Positions 62,597 through 64,000 of a stretch of DNA of 64,000 bases are shown here, piece by piece; within the stretch, counting starts at the first letter, position 1, and each line of letters starts with the position of its first letter. Position numbers and translations under genes: made by a program. The notes under the pieces are model-generated. The model had not been told where the DNA came from, did not search any database, and was given only the letters and a program-made list of their open reading frames with translations. Source of the stretch: Ascoidea asiatica (Eukaryota > Ascomycota > Saccharomycetes > Ascoideales > Ascoideaceae); assembly GCA_001600695.1 (NCBI GenBank), contig BCKQ01000003.1:1711934-1775933 (forward strand), in the 5' to 3' direction.

Positions 62597-64000
62597 ATGA
62601 GTAAAGCAATATTCTTATTAGATGGCTGTTTTGCTTTTGCTTCAATTCCAGTTTACTTCTTTACTCAAAGAATTTCATTTGCTTTACTTTTCATTACTTT
62701 ATATGCTTTTGTATTAAGACCTTTAGTTCATTCATCAAATAAAGATAACAATGATCTTTCAATAAATGAAAAAAACATTCAAATATTGGATGAAAAAAAG
62801 AATTCTGAACAAAAATTTGAAAATCCCATTAATAATAAAGAAATTAATATCAATGAAACAGCTAAAGAAATAAAAATAACTGAAGGTAATAATGATAAAG
62901 AAATCTCAAATATTAAGAAAAAATCAAAAAGAATACCAAAGATTATTAAAGGAATTAAAAAAGATTCAAATTCAAAATTAATTAATCAAAAAAAATTATA
63001 TAAAAAAGATTTAGATGATTATGATAATATTAATACTTGTGTTTCTGATTATCCATTAACAACAATTTATATTTTTTATTCATCTTTAACTGGTTCTTCT
63101 GAAAGAAATGCAAATTATTTATATGAATCTTTATCTAAAACTTTTAATACAATTTTATTAAATTTAGATAATGATATTGATAATTTTGATGATTATTTCT
63201 TAGATTTACCATTAAATAAAAATAAAAATTTAAAATCTATTCAAAATATTTTATATTTATTTATTTTACCATCTTATGAAACTGATTCTCCAATTGATTA
63301 TTTTATTCAAACTTTAAGAGATAATTCAAATGATTTTAGAATTGATAAATATCCTTTAAATTTTATTAAAAATAAAAAATTATTAGGTTATTCAGTTATT
63401 GGTATTGGTGATAAAGAACATTATCCAAATAAAAAATTTTGTTATCAAGCTATTCAAGTTGATAAATATCTTAATAATTTAGGTTCAAAAAGATTATTTC
63501 CATTAACTAAATTTTGTATAAAATTTGATAAAGATATAAAAATTAAACAATGGTTAGATTTTATTATAAATTCTTTAAATAATCAAGATCCAATATTATA
63601 TGATGATGATGATGATATTTATACTAATAATAATAATAATACTAGTACTAGTTTAGATAAAGAATCTGAAAATGAAGAATTTTCTTCAATAGAATCTGAT
63701 TCTTCAAAATCAGATTCAAATTTAATTGATCTTGAAGATTTAGGTAAAGAGTCAAATATTAATAATAATAAAAGTAATGGTAATGATGATGATAATGATA
63801 TTATTGAAAATGAAGTTAAAGAAATGATTGCAAAAGATTCTCCAACTTATAAAGCTTTAACAAAACAAGGTTATACAATAGTTGGTACACATTCTGGTGT
63901 TAAAATTTGTAGATGGACAAAATCGGCTTTACGTAATAGAGGATCATGTTATAAATTTGCATTTTATGGTATAAAATCTCATCTTTGTATGGAAACAACA
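62597..64000 (+). CDS. TYW1: tRNA wybutosine synthase Tyw1, 5' part (runs off the window edge)
   Basis: 468 codons are open to the edge and no stop is seen. TYW1 builds the tricyclic imG-14 core on tRNA-Phe position 37 in wybutosine synthesis. The N-terminus (about 1-47) is hydrophobic, with two spans suggesting an ER anchor as in yeast Tyw1, followed by a Lys/Asn-rich linker. The flavodoxin-like FMN domain starts near 155 with TIYIFYSSLTGSSERNA. The segment near the edge, GTHSGVKICRWTKSALRNRGSCYKFAFYGI then KSHLCMETT, is the Tyw1 signature preceding the radical-SAM domain. The CxxxCxxC cluster-binding motif would lie beyond the edge. Acidic/Asn-rich insert at about 330-410. The ATG has AAAA just before it. 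Confidence 0.93.
   Translation, partial: MSKAIFLLDGCFAFASIPVYFFTQRISFALLFITLYAFVLRPLVHSSNKDNNDLSINEKNIQILDEKKNSEQKFENPINNKEININETAKEIKITEGNNDKEISNIKKKSKRIPKIIKGIKKDSNSKLINQKKLYKKDLDDYDNINTCVSDYPLTTIYIFYSSLTGSSERNANYLYESLSKTFNTILLNLDNDIDNFDDYFLDLPLNKNKNLKSIQNILYLFILPSYETDSPIDYFIQTLRDNSNDFRIDKYPLNFIKNKKLLGYSVIGIGDKEHYPNKKFCYQAIQVDKYLNNLGSKRLFPLTKFCIKFDKDIKIKQWLDFIINSLNNQDPILYDDDDDIYTNNNNNTSTSLDKESENEEFSSIESDSSKSDSNLIDLEDLGKESNINNNKSNGNDDDNDIIENEVKEMIAKDSPTYKALTKQGYTIVGTHSGVKICRWTKSALRNRGSCYKFAFYGIKSHLCMETT

Noticed and set aside
1-64000. Transposons, LTRs, CRISPR arrays, biosynthetic cluster or defence system
   Set aside because: No reverse transcriptase, integrase, transposase, long terminal repeats, spaced identical repeats or pathway-linked gene groups were seen. 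The genes are unrelated housekeeping functions.

Overview
The window is nuclear DNA from a very AT-rich ascomycete budding yeast (Saccharomycotina). The evidence is the gene content: FDH1, PPN2, RAD6, ISW1, VAC8, APL3, VPS70, SLC1, SEC59, NAB2, MRPL3, HIR1 and TYW1 are all recognisable by protein sequence. Gene spacing is compact, most genes lack introns, and the two introns found carry GTATGT donors and TACTAAT branch sites. Coding sequence is dominated by A/T-ending codons and long Asn runs. Genus and species cannot be fixed from the sequence alone. No rRNA, tRNA, transposon, CRISPR array, phage or plasmid element was recognised. The gene set is ordinary eukaryotic housekeeping, and I found no convincing undescribed multi-gene system.

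Layout, left to right. 1-5.3 kb: formate dehydrogenase, a GC-richer minisatellite stretch, a DUF1769-like protein, then vacuolar polyphosphatase PPN2 (minus). 6.4-13 kb: a YBP1/YBP2-family protein, a PP2A activator (RRD1-like) with atypical codon use, and the spliced RAD6 ubiquitin-conjugating enzyme. 13.3-16 kb, minus strand: a degenerate dual-specificity-phosphatase-like protein and a PI31/FUB1-like proteasome regulator. 16.6-22.9 kb: ISW1 convergent with VAC8. 23.8-28.9 kb: a 2-oxoglutarate/Fe(II) oxygenase divergent from a very long DUF676 lipase-like protein. 29.9-36.2 kb: an LHP1/La-like protein with RGG and Pro-rich tails, then spliced APL3 (AP-2 alpha). 36.6-46 kb, minus strand: PLP-binding protein (YBL036C type), VPS70, SLC1 and a large unidentified Asn/Ser-rich protein. 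46.0-50.3 kb: a 4.26-kb stretch with no credible gene. 50.3-64 kb: a seven-span membrane protein, SEC59, NAB2, MRPL3, HIR1 and the start of TYW1, which runs off the right edge.

The genes serve unrelated pathways: chromatin (ISW1, HIR1, RAD6), RNA (NAB2, LHP1-like, TYW1), membrane and vacuole (VAC8, PPN2, VPS70, SLC1, SEC59, APL3), PP2A and proteasome regulation, and one-carbon metabolism. This is typical of a yeast chromosome arm and not of a cluster.

The clearest large-scale pattern is inverted base composition. Many intergenic stretches contain islands much richer in GC than the AT-saturated coding regions. Other items worth checking are the 4.26-kb gap, which holds a CACGAAACGCGT-type cell-cycle site, the catalytically degenerate phosphatase, the PI31 protein without its N-terminal domain, the heavily extended La protein, a His/Asn-rich segment in VPS70, and several clustered candidate transcription-factor sites in divergent promoters.
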